A DNA stretch of 64,000 bases from Haemophilus parainfluenzae (GCF_014931375.1 NZ_CP063117.1:1178001-1242000), one strand, 5' to 3'. Positions 28,620 through 39,507 are shown, counted from the stretch's first letter. Notes: generated by a model from the sequence alone, not told the origin. Made by a program: numbers and translations.

Positions 28620-28636
28620 CATTATCTCGGCTTAAT

Positions 28637-28713
28637 TGGCGGAATGGACGGGACTCGAACCCGCGACCCCCTGCGTGACAGGCAGGTATTCTAACCAGCT
28701 GAACTACCACTCC
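28637..28713 (-). tRNA. tRNA-Asp (GTC), copy 2 in transcription order
   Basis: 77 nt with encoded CCA. Acceptor GGAGTGG pairs with CCATTCC (one G-T pair). The anticodon loop contains GTC within C-C-T-G-T-C-A-C. Identical to the neighbouring copy upstream. Confidence 0.98.
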
Positions 28714-28740
28714 GTGAGTATATTAAGACAAGTTTTAAAT

Positions 28741-28817
28741 TGGCGGAATGGACGGGACTCGAACCCGCGACCCCCTGCGTGACAGGCAGGTATTCTAACC
28801 AGCTGAACTACCACTCC
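28741..28817 (-). tRNA. tRNA-Asp (GTC), copy 1 in transcription order
   Basis: 77 nt with encoded CCA, same sequence as the other copy, separated from it by 27 bases, so the two form one transcription unit. Confidence 0.98.
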
Positions 28818-28831
28818 GCTAAGTGCTGGGT

Positions 28832-28860
28832 ATAATAATGATGAACGTTAAAAGCGTCAA
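28832..28860 (-). promoter_or_regulatory. Promoter of the tRNA-Asp unit
   Basis: Minus strand TTGACG (28860-28855), 17-base spacer, TATTAT (28837-28832), placed about 14 bases before the mature 5' end. Confidence 0.75.
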
Positions 28861-28904
28861 TCTTTTTTTTCTTTTTTATGTTTATCTGATTAATAGATAA
28901 CCGA

Positions 28905-29666
28905 TTAATGTGAGGTTTCGTCACCCGCACGAATAGACCAAAAACATTTGCCATCGCTTTTTTTATTGACCAATTTAATGAAATCTAAATGGGCTTGGAG
29001 TTCATCATCAGTGGGTTGTAACACTTTTAAATTTTGCGAAAAATTGACCGCACTTTGAAGATCTTGCATATTGGCACCAGCCTGGATAATTGAACTATCC
29101 GCATGATCTTCATCAAATAGACTAGTTTGCCCGCCCGTCATGGACAAATAAACGTCGGCTAAAATCTCCGCATCCAGTAACGCGCCGTGGAGTGTTCGTT
29201 TGCTGTTATCAATACCTAAACGATCACACAACGCATCTAAGCTATTACGTTTGCCGGGATACATTTGGCGCGCCATTTGCAATGTATCGGTAACCAGACA
29301 AATGTCGGTCGTTTTGATATCTAACCCAAGTTTACGGAATTCATAGTCCATAAAGCCCACGTCGAAGGGTGCGTTGTGAATAAGTAGTTCCGCACCACGA
29401 ATGTATTCAATAAAGTCTTGTGCAATCGTTTTGAAATCCGGTTTATCCGCTAGCATTTCATCTGTAATACCGTGAACTTTAATGGCATCGGGATCAACCA
29501 AACGATCCGGCTTAATATAAATGTGAAAATTATTGCCCGTATATTTACGGTTGATCATTTCCACGGCACCAATTTCAATAATGCAATGTCCTTCGTAATG
29601 CGCACCAATTTGGTTCATACCGGTGGTTTCAGTATCCAGTACAATCTGGCGATCCGGATTTATCAT
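28905..29666 (-). CDS. dnaQ: DNA polymerase III epsilon subunit (proofreading exonuclease)
   Basis: 253 aa DEDDh 3'-5' exonuclease. ExoI motif D-T-E-T-T-G near 11-16, ExoII with H-N-A-P-F-D near 97-102, Exo[11 protein letters not shown] near 159-166. The C-terminal tail binds the polymerase subunit. Divergent from rnhA, the classic dnaQ/rnhA arrangement with overlapping promoters. Confidence 0.97.
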   Translation of the reverse strand: MINPDRQIVLDTETTGMNQIGAHYEGHCIIEIGAVEMINRKYTGNNFHIYIKPDRLVDPDAIKVHGITDEMLADKPDFKTIAQDFIEYIRGAELLIHNAPFDVGFMDYEFRKLGLDIKTTDICLVTDTLQMARQMYPGKRNSLDALCDRLGIDNSKRTLHGALLDAEILADVYLSMTGGQTSLFDEDHADSSIIQAGANMQDLQSAVNFSQNLKVLQPTDDELQAHLDFIKLVNKKSDGKCFWSIRAGDETSH

Positions 29667-29725
29667 TGTTCTACCTATTTGTTTCCTTTAAAATACCGTC
29701 TATTTTACACAAGCTCGAATTAGTT

Positions 29726-30187
29726 ATGCAAAAACAGATTGAAATTTTTACGGATGGATCTTGCCTCGGCAATCCGGGAGCCGGTGGCATAGGGATTGTC
29801 CTGCGCTATAAACAGCATGAAAAACATATTTCAAAAGGGTATTTCAAAACCACCAATAATCGCATGGAATTACGAGCAGTGATTGAGGCTTTAAATAGCT
29901 TAAAAGAGCCTTGCCATGTGAAGCTTTATAGCGATAGCCAATATATGAAAAATGGCATCACACAATGGATTTACAATTGGAAGAAAAACAATTGGAAAGC
30001 CAGCACGGGCAAAGCAGTAAAAAATCAAGATTTATGGATTGCGTTAGATCAGGCGATTCAAACCCATAACATTGATTGGCAGTGGGTGAAAGGCCATTCT
30101 GGCCATCGTGAAAATGAAATTTGTGATGAATTAGCCAAACAAGGCGCAGAAAACCCAACTTTAGAAGATATTGGTTACGAAGGCTAG
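29726..30187 (+). CDS. rnhA: Ribonuclease HI
   Basis: 153 aa from the ATG at 29726; the longer frame from 29666 overlaps the dnaQ start and has no family match. Catalytic acidic residues are recognisable: F-T-D-G-S near 8-12, the R-M-E-L-R-A helix near 46-51, Y-S-D-S near 69-72 and the H-x-x-x-x-N-E-x-x-D loop near 123-132. It removes RNA from RNA-DNA hybrids. Confidence 0.97.
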   Translation: MQKQIEIFTDGSCLGNPGAGGIGIVLRYKQHEKHISKGYFKTTNNRMELRAVIEALNSLKEPCHVKLYSDSQYMKNGITQWIYNWKKNNWKASTGKAVKNQDLWIALDQAIQTHNIDWQWVKGHSGHRENEICDELAKQGAENPTLEDIGYEG

Positions 30188-30211
30188 TCTGCACCTGGTT
30201 TTAAAGTGCCG

Positions 30212-31072
30212 TTATTCTTGATAACGAATTAAACCTTCCTGCTGTGTGGTGGCAATTAGTGTGCCATCTGCAGCAAAAATTTGTCCTCTCGCTAAACCAC
30301 GTCCTGCAAAAGCATTGTTACTTTCAATGGCATGTAAGTGCCAATTATTTAAATTGAAAGGGCGGTGGAACCAAATACTGTGGTCGATCGTGGCTACTTT
30401 CATCCCTTTCTGTAAAAAGCCTTTCCCATGTGGGTGAAGTGCGGTCAAAATACAGTGGAAATCAGAAAAATAGGCCAAGAGACATTGTTGAGTTTGCAAA
30501 TCTAATGGTGCCTCTCCATTGGTTTTAAACCAAGCATATTGTTCGGGGGGGAGTTCTCGACCATCAAATGGATTGTTCAAATATCGGCTATGAATTTGAA
30601 ATGGTCGTTCTTGGGCAAATTTTTCACTCAAGCTTTCAGGCAAAGTTTGCGCCACTTTTAACATCATTTCGTGCTCATCAATACATTGCTCAGGGCCTGG
30701 TACTTGTGGCATGGCGGATTGATGATCGAAACCTTCTTCAGGTACTTGAAATGAGGCGGTGACGTGGCAAATCACATTTTTATGCTGAATCGCTTTTACG
30801 CGTAATGCAGAGAAGTTGCGACCTTCACGTAAGGTTTCCACATCGTAAATAATCGGGTATTGGCTGTCGCCTGGTGCTAAAAAGTAAGCATGGCAAGAAT
30901 GGAGTACGCGCTCAGGCGGGGCAACTTGCATCGCGGCAGAAAGCGATTGTGCCACGACTTGACCGCCAAACACTTGACGAAAACCTAAGTCTTCACAGGC
31001 TCCGCGAAAGATAAGATCATCAATTTTTTCTAATTTTAACAATTCGATAAGTTGATTTAATTTATCCGACAT
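30212..31072 (-). CDS. tesB: Acyl-CoA thioesterase II
   Basis: 286 aa, double-hotdog fold. Conserved segments include F-G-G-Q-V-V-A-Q-S near 33-41, H-S-C-H-A-Y-F near 58-64, and the C-terminal D-H-S-I-W-F-H near 230-236 with the catalytic aspartate region. It hydrolyses medium- and long-chain acyl-CoAs. It stands alone, convergent with rnhA. Confidence 0.95.
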   Translation of the reverse strand: MSDKLNQLIELLKLEKIDDLIFRGACEDLGFRQVFGGQVVAQSLSAAMQVAPPERVLHSCHAYFLAPGDSQYPIIYDVETLREGRNFSALRVKAIQHKNVICHVTASFQVPEEGFDHQSAMPQVPGPEQCIDEHEMMLKVAQTLPESLSEKFAQERPFQIHSRYLNNPFDGRELPPEQYAWFKTNGEAPLDLQTQQCLLAYFSDFHCILTALHPHGKGFLQKGMKVATIDHSIWFHRPFNLNNWHLHAIESNNAFAGRGLARGQIFAADGTLIATTQQEGLIRYQE

Positions 31073-31098
31073 TATTTTTTCCTTTTATAAATACAAAA

Positions 31099-31120
31099 AG
31101 ACCGCATAGTTATGCGGTCT
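31099..31120 (-). terminator. ychF terminator
   Basis: AGACCGCAT/ATGCGGTCT hairpin with TTTTTG on the minus strand. Confidence 0.85.
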
Positions 31121-31129
31121 GAAGTGTTT

Positions 31130-32221
31130 TTATACGTTAAAGCGGAAGTGCATAACATCACCATCTTGGACGATGTAGTCTTTACCTTCTAAGCGCCATT
31201 TACCCGCTTCTTTTGCACCGTTTTCACCTTTGAATTGGATGAAGTCATCGTAAGCAATCACTTCTGCACGGATGAAGCCTTTTTCAAAGTCAGTATGGAT
31301 TACAGCGGCTGCTCTAGGGGCGGTTGCACCAACTGAAACCGTCCATGCGCGCACTTCTTTCACGCCCGCAGTGAAGTAGGTTTGAAGATTTAATAAAGCA
31401 TAACCTGCACGAATTACACGGTTTAAGCCAGGTTCTTCAATGCCAAGATCTTGTAAGAATTCGATTTTTTCGTCGTCATCAAGTTCCGCAATTTCAGCTT
31501 CAATCGCTGCACATACAGGCACCACAACAGAGCCTTCTTTTTCTGCAAACTCACGTACTTTGTCTAAATACGGGTTATTTTCAAAACCGTCTTCATTTAC
31601 GTTCGCAATGTACATGGTTGGTTTTAATGTGAGGAAGTTATAGCTTTTAATCGCCAATAATTCATCTTTATCTAAAGGAACAGAACGAATCATGCCTGCT
31701 TCAGAAAGTACAGGAAGGATTTTCTCCATTACAGAAAGCTCAAATTTTGCGTCTTTATCGCCGCCTTTTGCACGTTTTTGTAAACGTTGGATTGCACGTT
31801 CGCAGCTGTCTAAGTCAGCAAGGGCTAATTCGGTATTGATGGTTTCGATATCGCTTAATGGGTCGATTTTACCCGCAACGTGCACGATGTCATCATTTTC
31901 AAAACAACGAACAACATGACCAATTGCATCAGTTTCACGGATGTTAGCTAAGAATTTATTACCTAAGCCTTCACCTTTACTTGCACCCGCAACCAAACCT
32001 GCGATATCCACAAACTCCATGGTGGTGGGTAATACTCGTTCAGGTTTAACAATTTCCGCTAACGCATCTAAACGCGGATCCGGCATTGGTACCACGCCAG
32101 TATTGGGTTCGATGGTACAGAACGGATAGTTTGCCGCTTCGATACCTGCTTTGGTTAATGCATTAAAAAGGGTAGATTTACCGACGTTTGGCAAACCAAC
32201 GATACCACATTTAAATCCCAT
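31130..32221 (-). CDS. ychF: Redox-responsive ATPase YchF
   Basis: 363 aa Obg-family P-loop protein. G-L-P-N-V-G-K-S-T near 8-16, a coiled-coil insertion (about 130-200) and a C-terminal TGS domain. YchF hydrolyses ATP rather than GTP, binds ribosomes and restrains the oxidative stress response. It lies downstream of pth, as in E. coli. Confidence 0.97.
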   Translation of the reverse strand: MGFKCGIVGLPNVGKSTLFNALTKAGIEAANYPFCTIEPNTGVVPMPDPRLDALAEIVKPERVLPTTMEFVDIAGLVAGASKGEGLGNKFLANIRETDAIGHVVRCFENDDIVHVAGKIDPLSDIETINTELALADLDSCERAIQRLQKRAKGGDKDAKFELSVMEKILPVLSEAGMIRSVPLDKDELLAIKSYNFLTLKPTMYIANVNEDGFENNPYLDKVREFAEKEGSVVVPVCAAIEAEIAELDDDEKIEFLQDLGIEEPGLNRVIRAGYALLNLQTYFTAGVKEVRAWTVSVGATAPRAAAVIHTDFEKGFIRAEVIAYDDFIQFKGENGAKEAGKWRLEGKDYIVQDGDVMHFRFNV

Positions 32222-32244
32222 GATGTTTTCCTTATTGTGAGCGT

Positions 32245-32283
32245 AAGTGCGGTTAAAATTTATGGTGTTTTTTCACCGCACTT
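32245..32283 (-). terminator. Paired uptake sequences between pth and ychF
   Basis: AAGTGCGGT and ACCGCACTT facing each other with a 21-base loop. They can form a 9-bp stem, but the long loop and weak T-tract make termination doubtful. Confidence 0.45.
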
Positions 32284-32288
32284 TTGAG

Positions 32289-32873
32289 TTAAATTTTAAA
32301 ACTGTTTAAGCGATTGGTGGCTTTCACCATGCCTTCTTTGAAAAGCAATTCAATGCAATCGGTGGCTTCGTCTAACGCTTTATCGAGTGCTTCTCTTTCT
32401 GCAGGCGCAGGTTTGTTAAGCACAAAGCCTGAAACTAAATCACGGTGTCCAGGATGGCCAATACCAATGCGTAAACGATAAAAATTGTTGCTATTACCAA
32501 GCTGAGCCACAATATCTTTTAAACCATTGTGTCCGCCATGTCCGCCACCTTGTTTTAATTTTACGGTGCCTGGCGGTAAATCTAATTCATCGTGTAGCAC
32601 TAAAATTTCTTCTGGTTTGATGCGATAAAAATTAGCAAGTGCACCCACTGCTTTTCCGCTTAAATTCATAAACGTCGTTGGCACTAAAAAACGGACTTCT
32701 TTGCCGTTAATCAGTGTTTTTCCTACATAACCGAAGAATTTATTTTCTGCATTAAGCGAAACATTAAAGCGACGAGCCAAACGCTCAATCAACCATTCAC
32801 CTGCATTGTGGCGGGTTTCCGCATATTTATCGCCAGGGTTTCCCAGCCCCACGATGAGTTTAATTTCAGACAT
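32289..32873 (-). CDS. pth: Peptidyl-tRNA hydrolase
   Basis: 194 aa. Catalytic histidine in T-R-H-N-A-G near 21-26, F-M-N-L-S-G-K-A near 67-74, and the H-D-E-L-D-L segment near 93-98 with the catalytic aspartate. It recycles tRNA from prematurely released peptidyl-tRNA. Ahead of ychF on the same strand. Confidence 0.97.
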   Translation of the reverse strand: MSEIKLIVGLGNPGDKYAETRHNAGEWLIERLARRFNVSLNAENKFFGYVGKTLINGKEVRFLVPTTFMNLSGKAVGALANFYRIKPEEILVLHDELDLPPGTVKLKQGGGHGGHNGLKDIVAQLGNSNNFYRLRIGIGHPGHRDLVSGFVLNKPAPAEREALDKALDEATDCIELLFKEGMVKATNRLNSFKI

Positions 32874-32933
32874 AGTTTTCTGCTTGAATAAAAATAGTGG
32901 CGTATTGTAGCGAAAAAGGGCTAATTTCTCAAT

Positions 32934-33350
32934 CTATAAGGCTAAGACTAAAACGCCTGAGAGAATTAATAGACTTCCTATCACTAATTTCATACTTAAA
33001 GGTTCGCCTAACAATACCACGCCTAAAATAATGGCAATCACGACACTGAGTTTATCTATAGGGGCAACCCAAGAGGCGGGCGCCATTTGCAACGCACGAT
33101 AATAACAAAGCCAAGATAGACCTGTAGCAATACCGGAAAGAATTAAAAAGGTGAGAGGTTTTGCCGCAATATGTTGTGGCAGTTGCCATTCGTTACGTGC
33201 GCTAATGATACCCGCTGTAACGAGTAACACCACAATTGTGCGGATAAAGGTCGCGAGATTGCTGTTAATGCCTTCAACCCCTAATTTTCCTAAAATAGCG
33301 GTAAGCCCAGCGAAAAAGGCTGAACCAATGGCAAAAAATACCCAATTCAT
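32934..33350 (-). CDS. Single-domain EamA/DMT-family membrane protein
   Basis: 138 aa with five predicted membrane helices, half the size of a standard EamA transporter, so it should act as a dimer in the manner of small multidrug-resistance-like proteins. Family features are the N-terminal A-I-G-S-A-F-F-A-G helix and the final G-E-P-L-S-x-K-L-V-I-G-S segment. Substrate unknown. Divergent from rnfH. Confidence 0.8.
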   Translation of the reverse strand: MNWVFFAIGSAFFAGLTAILGKLGVEGINSNLATFIRTIVVLLVTAGIISARNEWQLPQHIAAKPLTFLILSGIATGLSWLCYYRALQMAPASWVAPIDKLSVVIAIILGVVLLGEPLSMKLVIGSLLILSGVLVLAL

Positions 33351-33431
33351 GATGAACTCCTGATTTTATCGTTAATATTGACCGCACTTTTCCGCTATAA
33401 TAACGGAAAACTCATCAAGACAGAATAAGAC

Positions 33432-33758
33432 ATGAACCAAATTAATATTGAAATCGCCTATGCCTTACCGGATCGTTATTATTTGAAATCCTTCAAAGTG
33501 GATGAAGGCACGATGATCCAAACGGCTATTTTACAATCAGGCATTTTGCAACAGTTTACCGAGATCGATTTACGTGAAAATAAAGTGGGGATTTATTCCC
33601 GTCCAGCCAAATTAACGGATCAGTTAAAAGATGGTGATCGTATTGAAATTTATCGTCCATTGTTAGCGGATCCTAAAGAAATTCGTCGTAAACGTGCAGC
33701 AGAACAAGCCAAAGCTGCACAAGAAAAAGCCCAACAAGAAAAAAAGGAAAAGGAGTAA
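33432..33758 (+). CDS. rnfH: RnfH-family ubiquitin-fold protein
   Basis: 108 aa, beta-grasp fold with motifs A-Y-A-L-P near 9-13, V-G-I-Y-S-R near 52-57 and D-R-I-E-I-Y-R-P-L near 72-80. It ends in a lysine/glutamate/alanine-rich tail. Named after the Rnf cluster, but its function is undefined. It is followed 4 bases later by roxA. Confidence 0.85.
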   Translation: MNQINIEIAYALPDRYYLKSFKVDEGTMIQTAILQSGILQQFTEIDLRENKVGIYSRPAKLTDQLKDGDRIEIYRPLLADPKEIRRKRAAEQAKAAQEKAQQEKKEKE

Positions 33759-33762
33759 AAAA

Positions 33763-34974
33763 ATGACCGCACTTTCCAACCAATATTGTCTGCCTGATGG
33801 CATTACCCCTGAAATTTTCCTGCGTGATTATTGGCAGAAAAAACCATTGATTATTCGTAATGGTTTACCTGAAATTGTTGGCCAATTCGAGCCTGAGGAT
33901 ATTATCGAATTAGCACAAGGCGAAGAGGTGACCGCGCGTTTAGTGAAAACCTTTTCAGAGGATAATTGGAAAGTGTTTTTCAGTCCGCTATCCGAAGAAG
34001 ATTTTGCAGATGTACCCGAAAAATGGTCGGTGCTCGTACAAAATCTAGAACAATGGAGTACAGAATTAGGTCAGCTTTGGAATAAATTTGGCTTTATCCC
34101 ACAATGGCAACGCGACGATATTATGGTGTCCTATGCACCTAAGGGTGGTTCCGTAGGTAAGCATTATGACGAATATGATGTGTTCTTAGTGCAAGGCTAT
34201 GGCCATCGCCGTTGGCAGTTAGGCAAATGGTGCGATTCTTCCACTGAATTCAAACCGAATCAGCCGATTCGTATTTTCGATGATATGGGCGATTTGGTGA
34301 TTGATGAAGTGATGAATCCAGGCGATATTCTTTATATTCCGGCTCGTATGTCACATTATGGTGTGGCAGAAGATGATTGTTTGACCTTTTCTTTTGGCTT
34401 GCGTTACCCGAATTTAGCTGACATTTTTGATAACGTGAATAAAGCGTTTTGTCATCAAGATCCTGAATTGAATTTAAGCGAATTCCAATTACCGTTACGC
34501 TTAACGCAATCAGAGCAAAGTACGGGCAAATTGGCGGATGAAAATATTCAAGCAATGAAAAAGCAATTCTTAGCGAAATTGGCAGAGTCAGAAGCCTTTG
34601 ATGCCTTGTTCAAACAAGCAGTAGCAGGCACAGTGAGTTCACGTCGTTATGAAATGTTGGTATCCGATGAAATGTCCGATCCTGACGACGTGCGGTCAAT
34701 TTTAGAAGAGGAACAAGGTGTATTAATGCAGGACAATAACTGCAAATTGCTTTACACCGAAAATCCGCTCCGCATTTATGCGAATGGCGAATGGTTGGAT
34801 GAAGTAAATGTCATTGAAGCAGAAGTGTTGAAACGTCTTTCCGATGGTGAAGCGCTAGATTGGGCATTCTTAAATAATTTAGTGAATGATACGGAAGATC
34901 CTGAAAGTACAATGGAATTATTGCTCGATTCGATTTGTAACTGGCTGGATGACGGTTGGGTGTTGATTGAATAA
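33763..34974 (+). CDS. roxA: 50S ribosomal protein L16 arginine hydroxylase
   Basis: 403 aa JmjC/cupin dioxygenase using iron and 2-oxoglutarate. The H-x-D iron motif is in K-H-Y-D-E-Y-D-V-F near 125-133, with a later histidine in R-M-S-H-Y-G near 187-192. E. coli YcfD hydroxylates Arg81 of ribosomal protein L16. The start at 33763 (M-T-A-L-S) is chosen over an earlier in-frame ATG inside the rnfH tail; GGAG is eight bases upstream. An uptake sequence lies inside the first codons. Confidence 0.93.
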   Translation: MTALSNQYCLPDGITPEIFLRDYWQKKPLIIRNGLPEIVGQFEPEDIIELAQGEEVTARLVKTFSEDNWKVFFSPLSEEDFADVPEKWSVLVQNLEQWSTELGQLWNKFGFIPQWQRDDIMVSYAPKGGSVGKHYDEYDVFLVQGYGHRRWQLGKWCDSSTEFKPNQPIRIFDDMGDLVIDEVMNPGDILYIPARMSHYGVAEDDCLTFSFGLRYPNLADIFDNVNKAFCHQDPELNLSEFQLPLRLTQSEQSTGKLADENIQAMKKQFLAKLAESEAFDALFKQAVAGTVSSRRYEMLVSDEMSDPDDVRSILEEEQGVLMQDNNCKLLYTENPLRIYANGEWLDEVNVIEAEVLKRLSDGEALDWAFLNNLVNDTEDPESTMELLLDSICNWLDDGWVLIE

Positions 34975-36293
34975 TGTCTGAAAACATTTACTCCGTTTCC
35001 CAGCTTAACAGCGCCGCTCGCCAAATGTTGGAAGGGAATTTTTCACAGATTTGGCTTACAGGGGAGATTTCTAATTTCACTCAACCGGTGTCAGGGCATT
35101 GGTACTTAACGTTGAAAGATGAAAATGCCCAAGTCCGCGGTGCGATGTTCCGCATGAAAAATTTGCGGGTGGGATTTCGTCCGCAAAATGGTATGCAGGT
35201 CTTGGTGCGGGCAAATGTCAGTTTATATGAGCCTCGTGGTGATTATCAGCTGATTATTGAATCCATGCACCCTGCTGGCGAAGGATTATTGCAACAGCAA
35301 TTTGAAGCACTAAAAATGAAATTGGCGGCTGAAGGGTTGTTTGCACAAAACTTAAAGAAAAGCTTACCGGAATTTGCTAAAGCAGTAGGTATTGTGACCT
35401 CTTCGACTGGTGCCGCGTTGCAAGATATTCTGCATATTTTGGCTCGCCGAGATCCAAGTTTAAAAGTGGTGATTTACCCAACGGCAGTGCAAGGAAAAGA
35501 AGCAACGGCTGAAATCGTCCAAATGATTGAACTCGCTAATGCGCGTCAAGAAGTGGATGTATTGATCGTCGGTCGAGGTGGTGGTTCCTTAGAAGATCTT
35601 TGGTGCTTTAATGAAGAAGAAGTGGCACGTGCGATTTTCCGTTCTAATTTACCGATTATCAGTGCAGTCGGTCATGAAACGGATGTTACCATTGCAGATT
35701 TTGTAGCTGATTTACGAGCGCCGACGCCGTCTGCAGCGGCAGAGTTAGTGAGTCGCAATCAGCAGGAATTACTTCAACAGTTAGCCTATAAACAACAGCG
35801 TTTGGAGATGGCGTTAGATCGTATTTTTAGTCATCAACAACAACGTTTACAACAGTTACGTTTACGTCTGCAAAATCAACATCCGCAAAATCAATTATTG
35901 ATGCAGAAAGCCAGAACAGAACAATTACATCATCGTTTAGTTTTGGCAATGCAACGCCAAATGGATAAAACGCAACAAAAATTGACCGCACTTTCAGCGC
36001 GCTTAAAACAAAATCCGTTGCCTTATCGCTTGCAAAAACAATCTCAATATTTAGCCCAGTTACAAGTGCGGTTAAACTTAGGGGCGAATCGTCAAGTCAC
36101 GGAACGTCAAAATAAATTAGCAACATTGTGTGGTAAGTTAGATGGATTAAGCCCATTAAAAGTATTAGCACGAGGGTATTCCATCGCAGAAGATGCCAAA
36201 GGACATGCCATTGTGAGTGTGAAGCAAGTCAAAACAGGCGATACCATTAAAACGAAAGTGGCCGATGGGGTAATTACCAGCCGCGTTTGTTAA
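34974..36293 (+). CDS. xseA: Exodeoxyribonuclease VII large subunit
   Basis: 439 aa. N-terminal OB fold (about 5-100), then the catalytic domain with [11 protein letters not shown] near 136-146 and G-R-G-G-G-S-L-E-D near 200-208, and a long glutamine-rich coiled coil (260-380). The start overlaps the roxA stop (TAATG). With XseB it degrades single-stranded DNA to oligonucleotides; xseB is not in the window. Confidence 0.97.
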   Translation: MSENIYSVSQLNSAARQMLEGNFSQIWLTGEISNFTQPVSGHWYLTLKDENAQVRGAMFRMKNLRVGFRPQNGMQVLVRANVSLYEPRGDYQLIIESMHPAGEGLLQQQFEALKMKLAAEGLFAQNLKKSLPEFAKAVGIVTSSTGAALQDILHILARRDPSLKVVIYPTAVQGKEATAEIVQMIELANARQEVDVLIVGRGGGSLEDLWCFNEEEVARAIFRSNLPIISAVGHETDVTIADFVADLRAPTPSAAAELVSRNQQELLQQLAYKQQRLEMALDRIFSHQQQRLQQLRLRLQNQHPQNQLLMQKARTEQLHHRLVLAMQRQMDKTQQKLTALSARLKQNPLPYRLQKQSQYLAQLQVRLNLGANRQVTERQNKLATLCGKLDGLSPLKVLARGYSIAEDAKGHAIVSVKQVKTGDTIKTKVADGVITSRVC

Positions 36294-36312
36294 TTCAATA
36301 GATTCTTAATGT

Positions 36313-36346
36313 AAACCTATGATGAATAAGAAATCATCATAGGTTT
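36313..36346 (+). terminator. xseA terminator
   Basis: 13-bp stem AAACCTATGATGA/TCATCATAGGTTT followed by TCTTTTTTT. Confidence 0.9.
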
Positions 36347-36424
36347 TCTTTTTTTGTGACCGGCTTCAAAGTTTCGACAAAAAAATAGAGGGTTCAGTTT
36401 TTTTTATTTTTTTAGGGGAGTATT

Positions 36425-36442
36425 ATGCGACCTCGATACTAG
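36425..36442 (+). CDS. Possible five-codon leader ORF before nudF
   Basis: ATG-CGA-CCT-CGA-TAC-TAG with a strong ribosome site AGGGGAG four bases ahead. Its stop codon overlaps the GGAGAG ribosome site of nudF. Could couple or time initiation on nudF; it could also be chance. Confidence 0.3.
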   Translation: MRPRY

Positions 36443-36449
36443 GAGAGTA

Positions 36450-37076
36450 ATGATGTCAGAAATTCAACAGTTTAGTCAGCATGATATAGAAGTTCTTAAT
36501 GAAGAAACTGTTTATAAAGGTTTTTTTACACTTAAGAAAGTACAGTTTAAACATAAGCTTTTTGCCGGTGGTGAAAGTGGTGTCGTGACAAGGGAGTTGT
36601 TGGTCAAAGGTGCCGCTTCTGCAGTGATTGCTTACGATCCGGAAGAAGATGCCGTGGTTTTAGTTGAGCAAGTACGTATTGGTGCATATCAACCTGAATC
36701 AGCTCGTTCCCCTTGGTTATTAGAATTGATCGCCGGCATGGTAGAAGAGGGTGAACAACCTGAAGAAGTCGCTTTGCGTGAAAGTGAAGAGGAAGCAGGC
36801 GTATCCGTTCAAGATCTCACACATTGTTTAAGCGTGTGGGATAGCCCAGGTGGTGTCGTCGAGCGTATTCATTTGTTTGTCGGTCGAGTAGATAGCTCGC
36901 AAGCTAAGGGACTTCATGGTTTAGCTGAAGAGAATGAAGACATTCGTGTTCATGTGGTGAAACGTGAGCAAGCCTATCAATGGATGTGTGATGGCAAAAT
37001 TGATAATGGCATTGCAGTAATGGGCTTGCAATGGCTTCAATTAAATTACGCCCAATTGCAGCAATGCTGGCAATAG
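36450..37076 (+). CDS. nudF: ADP-ribose pyrophosphatase
   Basis: 208 aa Nudix hydrolase converting ADP-ribose to AMP and ribose-5-phosphate. Nudix box G-M-V-E-E-G-E-Q-P-E-E-V-A-L-R-E-S-E-E-E-A-G-V near 95-117 fits G-x5-E-x7-R-E-x2-E-E-x-G-U. Two adjacent ATGs (36450, 36453) are both possible; the second has better spacing to GGAGAG. It is followed 7 bases later by cpdA, the same order as in E. coli. Confidence 0.95.
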   Translation: MMSEIQQFSQHDIEVLNEETVYKGFFTLKKVQFKHKLFAGGESGVVTRELLVKGAASAVIAYDPEEDAVVLVEQVRIGAYQPESARSPWLLELIAGMVEEGEQPEEVALRESEEEAGVSVQDLTHCLSVWDSPGGVVERIHLFVGRVDSSQAKGLHGLAEENEDIRVHVVKREQAYQWMCDGKIDNGIAVMGLQWLQLNYAQLQQCWQ

Positions 37077-37083
37077 GAGTCCC

Positions 37084-37908
37084 ATGAACAATAGATTTGA
37101 ATACGAACCCGCGAGTGAAGTTGTCAAATTATTACAAATCACCGATCCTCATTTATTTAAGGATACAAGCAAAGACTTATTAGGTATCAACACGCACGAA
37201 AGTTTTTCTCAGGTGTTAAAAGAAATTCAGTTGGAGCCTTTTGAGTACGATGTCGTGCTTGCAACAGGGGATTTGGTACAAGATAGTAGCGACGAGGGCT
37301 ATCTGCGATTTGTTGAAATGGTTAAACCGTTAAATAAGTCAGTATTTTGGCTTCCGGGTAACCATGATTTTCAACCCAAAATGGTCGAGCATTTAAGCCA
37401 ATCGCCGATTAATGCATCAAAACATTTACTTCTAGGCAAACATTGGCAAGTGATTTTGTTAGATAGCCAAGTATCCGGTGTGCCTCATGGTGAATTGAGC
37501 GCTTATCAGTTAGATTGGTTAAAAACAAAATTAGCTGAAAATCCAGCACGTCATAGCTTAGTCGTATTGCATCATCATTTATTACCAACGAATTCAGCAT
37601 GGCTTGATCAGCATAACTTACGTAATGCGCATGACTTTTCAGCCGTTCTTGCTCAATTCAACAATGTAAAAGGGATCTTATACGGGCATATTCATCAACA
37701 GGTTGATGGCTATTGGCAGGGGTATCAAACCATGGCAACGCCAGCGACTTGTATTCAATTTAAGTCAGATAGCAATCATTTTGCGTTAGATACCTTACAA
37801 CCAGGTTGGCGTGAAATTGAACTACACCCAGATGGACGAATTGAAACGAGAGTAAAACGAATCAAACAAAAAACATTCCTACCCAATATGGAAGAAGAAG
37901 GATACTAA
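37084..37908 (+). CDS. cpdA: 3',5'-cyclic-AMP phosphodiesterase
   Basis: 274 aa metallophosphoesterase. Metal motifs D-P-H near 21-23, G-D-L-V-Q-D near 61-66, G-N-H-D near 95-98 and G-H-I-H near 200-203. It degrades cAMP and so opposes CRP-cAMP signalling, which in Haemophilus controls competence (Icc). It is close behind nudF in an operon and ends at a paired-uptake terminator. Confidence 0.95.
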   Translation: MNNRFEYEPASEVVKLLQITDPHLFKDTSKDLLGINTHESFSQVLKEIQLEPFEYDVVLATGDLVQDSSDEGYLRFVEMVKPLNKSVFWLPGNHDFQPKMVEHLSQSPINASKHLLLGKHWQVILLDSQVSGVPHGELSAYQLDWLKTKLAENPARHSLVVLHHHLLPTNSAWLDQHNLRNAHDFSAVLAQFNNVKGILYGHIHQQVDGYWQGYQTMATPATCIQFKSDSNHFALDTLQPGWREIELHPDGRIETRVKRIKQKTFLPNMEEEGY

Positions 37909-37910
37909 AC

Positions 37911-37950
37911 AAAGTGCGGTTAAAATTTAGATGATTTTAATCGCACTTTT
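37911..37950 (+). terminator. Paired-uptake-like terminator after cpdA
   Basis: AAAGTGCGGTTAAAA pairs with TTTTAATCGCACTTT with one mismatch, then TTTTC. Confidence 0.75.
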
Positions 37951-38058
37951 TCTATACCGAAATAGGTAAAAGTCCATTTTACACTAGCCAGAATTGCCAC
38001 AAATCTGTACAATAGCCGACCGATTTTATCTTTTTACTAATCTTTATTTTTAAGCAAT

Positions 38059-39483
38059 ATGACGCAAAAATTACATATTAAAACATGGGGCTGTCAGATG
38101 AATGAGTATGATTCATCAAAAATGGCCGATCTTCTCTTAAATACACATGGTTTGGAATTAACTGATATTCCAGAAGAAGCAGATGTGTTACTTCTTAACA
38201 CCTGTTCTATCCGTGAAAAAGCACAAGAAAAAGTGTTCCATCAGCTAGGTCGTTGGAAAGAATTAAAAAAACAAAATCCAAAATTAGTGATTGGTGTGGG
38301 CGGTTGTGTGGCTTCTCAAGAAGGTGAACATATTCGCCATCGTGCGCCTTATGTGGATATCGTATTTGGTCCGCAAACTTTACATCGTTTGCCTGAAATG
38401 ATTAACCAAATTCGTGGCGGTAAAAGTTCGGTGGTGGATGTGAGTTTCCCTGAAATTGAGAAATTTGACCGTTTACCGGAACCTCGTGCAGAAGGCCCAA
38501 CCGCGTTTGTATCTATTATGGAAGGCTGTAATAAATATTGTACTTACTGCGTAGTGCCTTATACTCGTGGTGAAGAAGTCAGCCGTCCTGTTGATGATGT
38601 ATTATTTGAAATTGCGCAGTTGGCCGATCAAGGTGTACGTGAAATCAATTTATTAGGCCAAAACGTAAATGCGTATCGTGGCCCTACATTTGATGGCGGT
38701 ATCTGTACATTTGCGGAATTATTGCGCTTAGTGGCATCTATTGACGGTATCGACCGTTTACGTTTTACCACGAGCCACCCCATCGAATTTACTGACGATA
38801 TTATTGACGTGTATCGCGACACGCCTGAGTTGGTAGACTTCGTACACTTACCAGTACAAGCAGGTTCTGACCGTATTTTAACCATGATGAAACGTGGTCA
38901 TACGGCGTTAGAATATAAATCGATCATTCGTAAATTACGTGCAGTGCGTCCAAATATTCAAATCAGCTCAGATTTCATTGTGGGCTTCCCAGGTGAAACT
39001 AAGGAAGAGTTTGAACAAACCATGAATCTCATCGCACAAGTGAACTTTGATATGAGCTTCAGCTTTATCTATTCCGCACGTCCAGGCACACCTGCAGCAG
39101 ATATGCCAGATGATGTTACTGAAGAAGAGAAAAAACAACGTCTTTATCTTTTACAAGAGCGTATCAACCAACAAGCGGCACAATATAGTCGCCGTATGCT
39201 TGGTACAGAGCAACGTGTATTGGTAGAAGGTCCATCTAAGAAAGATATTATGGAATTAACAGGACGTACTGAAAACAATCGTATTGTGAATTTCCAAGGC
39301 TCACCAGATATGATTGGTAAGTTTGTCGATATCAAGATTACGGATGTTTATACTAACTCTCTACGTGGTGAAGTAGTGCGTACAGAAGATCAAATGGGAT
39401 TACGTATTGCACAATCTCCACAAGAAGTGATGAATCGTACTCGTAAAGAAGATGAATTAGGTGTAGGACGTTATCACGGATAA
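38059..39483 (+). CDS. miaB: tRNA-2-methylthio-N6-dimethylallyladenosine synthase
   Basis: 474 aa methylthiotransferase that modifies A37 of tRNAs reading UNN codons. Auxiliary-cluster cysteines C12, C49 and C83; radical-SAM cluster C157, C161, C164 (C-N-K-Y-C-T-Y-C); C-terminal TRAM domain (about 375-440). Length and motif spacing match E. coli MiaB. Stand-alone gene. Confidence 0.98.
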   Translation: MTQKLHIKTWGCQMNEYDSSKMADLLLNTHGLELTDIPEEADVLLLNTCSIREKAQEKVFHQLGRWKELKKQNPKLVIGVGGCVASQEGEHIRHRAPYVDIVFGPQTLHRLPEMINQIRGGKSSVVDVSFPEIEKFDRLPEPRAEGPTAFVSIMEGCNKYCTYCVVPYTRGEEVSRPVDDVLFEIAQLADQGVREINLLGQNVNAYRGPTFDGGICTFAELLRLVASIDGIDRLRFTTSHPIEFTDDIIDVYRDTPELVDFVHLPVQAGSDRILTMMKRGHTALEYKSIIRKLRAVRPNIQISSDFIVGFPGETKEEFEQTMNLIAQVNFDMSFSFIYSARPGTPAADMPDDVTEEEKKQRLYLLQERINQQAAQYSRRMLGTEQRVLVEGPSKKDIMELTGRTENNRIVNFQGSPDMIGKFVDIKITDVYTNSLRGEVVRTEDQMGLRIAQSPQEVMNRTRKEDELGVGRYHG

Positions 39484-39507
39484 TCGTTTAAAGTGAATAT
39501 GAATAAG

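Noticed and set aside
28637..28817. Tandem tRNA-Asp as an integration site for a mobile element
   Set aside because: Both copies are complete and 27 bases apart with no integrase or foreign genes nearby; a simple gene duplication explains them.
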